Shown here: piece by piece, positions 62,477 to 64,000 of the stretch | How the letters are laid out: each line of letters begins with the position of its first letter | Numbering within the stretch: position 1 is the stretch's first letter | Assembly (NCBI GenBank): GCA_965601685.1 | Contig: CBFCWI010000001.1 | Coordinates: forward strand, 434,001 to 498,000 | Source: JANQJD01 sp965601685 | GTDB taxonomy: Bacteria; Pseudomonadota; Alphaproteobacteria; Rhodospirillales; Rhodospirillaceae | Reading direction: 5' to 3' | DNA length: 64,000 nucleotides | Position numbers and translations under genes: made by a program | Notes under the pieces: generated by a model | Database searches by the model: none | What the model was told of the DNA's origin: nothing | What the model saw: the letters and a program-made list of their open reading frames with translations, nothing else

Positions 62477-62926
62477 ATATTCAGTACATTCTTTACAAGA
62501 AAATCTTGTTTGCTTTCCGAATTTTTTATATATACGGTTCAAATAAATATATTTACTCATAATACACACATATTACTGTATATTTTACACCTTCCTTCGC
62601 GTACTCTCTCGCCCTGAGCCTCATCGGGAGGGTGTTGCTCGTGTCCATATCAACCATATCAAGTACACAGTACAGTCTCATGTTAGGGGTGCCAGCTAGC
62701 CTGGCATGACACGCGCGCGTTCGAACAAACAGGCTCCTCGGCGTTAAACCTCTGGTTATCAAGCTGACAGCTTTACAGTCGTCCTTGCGACGTAGCGACA
62801 TGCAGTCCGGCGGGCGGGCAGGCGCTTGGCCATGAGAATAGAGTGCTGCTGTCCGTCGTGATATTGAGGGGGCGTGCTTGGCACCTTCAAGACAGTGGCC
62901 CTGTTTCATAGAAAAAGGGATCAAAG
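62477..62926. other. Non-coding gap between two hypothetical genes
   Basis: 450 bp; A/T-rich for the first 110 bp, then more balanced. No gene, tRNA or clear terminator is seen. GGGAT just upstream of 62927 serves as ribosome site for the next gene. Confidence 0.45.
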
Positions 62927-63268
62927 ATGCGCAAAGTAATCTATTACTGCGGCGGTACAGTTGTCGACTTCAACGTTGAGGAAGCCCACTATGAAGACTT
63001 TCTCCGCTCTCTCAGAAACGAAAAGTACAATAATGATAAAGAGCTCAACCGTGCCCGCTGGGTGTTAGCAGCTTATGTTCGCCGCGATACTAACGAGATT
63101 CCAGGCCCGCTAGAACAAATTGCTGCTTGCTATGTCTGGCATTATTTTAATACTCATGTTATGGATGATCACCGTATTGATGGTGATATCATGATTGTCG
63201 ATTTAGATGGCACTGGCGCAACTATAGAGTATACTGCTGCACAAGATGTGCAGCTTGAACAGATGTAA
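62927..63268 (+). CDS. Hypothetical protein, 113 residues
   Basis: Not recognised. MRKVIYYCGGTVVDF opens a small soluble acidic protein with an internal ARWVLAAYVRR helix and a C-terminal strand-rich part (GDIMIVDLDGTGATIEYT). AGGGATC lies about 6 nt before the ATG and the codon use resembles its neighbours, so it is probably real. Its location downstream of the lipoprotein pair gives no functional clue. Confidence 0.55.
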   Translation: MRKVIYYCGGTVVDFNVEEAHYEDFLRSLRNEKYNNDKELNRARWVLAAYVRRDTNEIPGPLEQIAACYVWHYFNTHVMDDHRIDGDIMIVDLDGTGATIEYTAAQDVQLEQM

Positions 63269-64000
63269 GGTATTTCTGAAATTGCCGGTCATTGGCTCTT
63301 TTTACTTCTGCTGATACTACAGGATTGATCCGTGTAGAGGCAAACTAAGGCGTATGCGAGCACGTGAATGCACAATGTAGCTCTCTATGAGTCCAAAATT
63401 TCTATATTCGACTGTGAATAGTCATAGTAAAACATTTGCATATACTGTACAGAGCATGAGGATATCTGGAGATCTTTATTATCGCTATTTTCAGTATGTG
63501 CTCTAAATTATTGGTAATCCTTCTGCATACCCAAAAAGGGAATGGCCTCCATCATCTGTTACAAGCTAAAGAGAGTTGCGCTATGCAATGTTATGTTAGC
63601 TCCTAGCGTTGTTGCGCAGGGACTTCTATTTTGCGTCGACTTCCGCACTGACGGGTAGCAGCTGGGCTGGTGTCATAACATTCTGCTGAATGCCGCTGCC
63701 AAAGCTGGAGGGCAACAGGTGTGTGGTGGTGAGTCAACTGCTCTGCTGCGCCTGACACCCTATCCAGGGACTGGATGACTCCTTTCATGTTCTCCTTACT
63801 GATGACTGGAACAATATTGAACGGCTTTTCGCCGAACTACTGCTGGCTTCTACCAGTTTGGTAGTATGCGATCTAGCAGAACGCGAGAGCCTCTCGTGAC
63901 TTCTGGGGCTTGCTTTCTGGGATAGTAACGGAGACCGCGCCTCATCGCTACAGCCCTGATAGGGCGGCCCCGGGAGAGCGTGCTTGAGGGAGTCCGAACG
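63269..64000. other. Terminal non-coding stretch
   Basis: 732 bp at the window end without a supportable gene. It is A/T-rich up to about 63540. A small hairpin GCCCT-GAT-AGGGC lies at 63953-63965. The next gene may begin beyond the window. Confidence 0.45.

Noticed and set aside
1..64000. Insertion sequences, prophage, integrons or CRISPR arrays
   Set aside because: No transposase, integrase, phage gene or regularly spaced direct repeats were seen on either strand.

Overview
The window comes from an alphaproteobacterium, most likely Rhodospirillales-like, with roughly balanced GC. The lineage call rests on family content: a COQ9 protein, a DUF3035 (BamF-type) lipoprotein, a DksA that has lost most zinc cysteines, alphaproteobacterial AddA, HspQ, the hopanoid transporter HpnN, class II DAHP synthase, and the order rlmB / tRNA-Tyr / tRNA-Gly / tuf / tRNA-Trp / secE / nusG. 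No rRNA, transposase, phage gene or CRISPR array is visible. About 85% of the window is coding by my tally. Many usual partner genes are missing next to their mates (lptF, addB, yejBEF, ihfA, most his genes, rpsL-rpsG-fusA), and there are a dozen gaps of 300-930 bp. This fits a rearranged, possibly shrinking genome; a host-associated lifestyle is only an inference.

Layout. 1-8.7 kb: rsfS, nadD, folP and pduO (minus), lptG (plus), then class II DAHP synthase, rpmB, a radical SAM enzyme and rlmB (minus). 8.9-24.4 kb: the transcription-translation block with tRNA-Tyr, tRNA-Gly, tuf, tRNA-Trp, secE, nusG, rplK, rplA, rplJ, rplL, rpoB and rpoC, followed directly by tyrS. 24.6-29.4 kb: rpmF-plsX-fabH, whose 3' end overlaps convergent hpnN. 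29.8-34 kb: COQ9, rpmG, hspQ, tlyA and dksA separated by long non-coding stretches. 34.7-41.6 kb: ffh-rpsP-rimM-trmD-rplS-leuC-leuD-leuB. 41.6-46.3 kb (minus): a four-gene ABC-2 / GldG-like / DUF4340 export system. 46.5-52.3 kb: icd, hisA, addA. 52.3-54.7 kb: an accessory-looking island with a possible 38-residue peptide and a divergent S-adenosylhomocysteine hydrolase-like protein. 54.7-57.4 kb: hisN overlapping a YejA-type binding protein. 57.6-63.3 kb: ileS-lspA, two tandem DUF3035-like lipoproteins and two unrecognised genes.

Most of the window is core machinery: translation and transcription, co-translational targeting (Ffh, SecE), lipid and envelope assembly (PlsX, FabH, LptG, LspA, HpnN, BamF-like), leucine and aromatic amino-acid synthesis, and recombinational repair. 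The best candidate for something undescribed is at 52.86-54.66 kb: a dyad-symmetric AT-rich promoter region, a small Cys-containing ORF, a hairpin, and an enzyme with the SAHH fold whose catalytic residues are largely altered. The tandem BamF-like lipoproteins and the orphan genes after them are the second point of interest.
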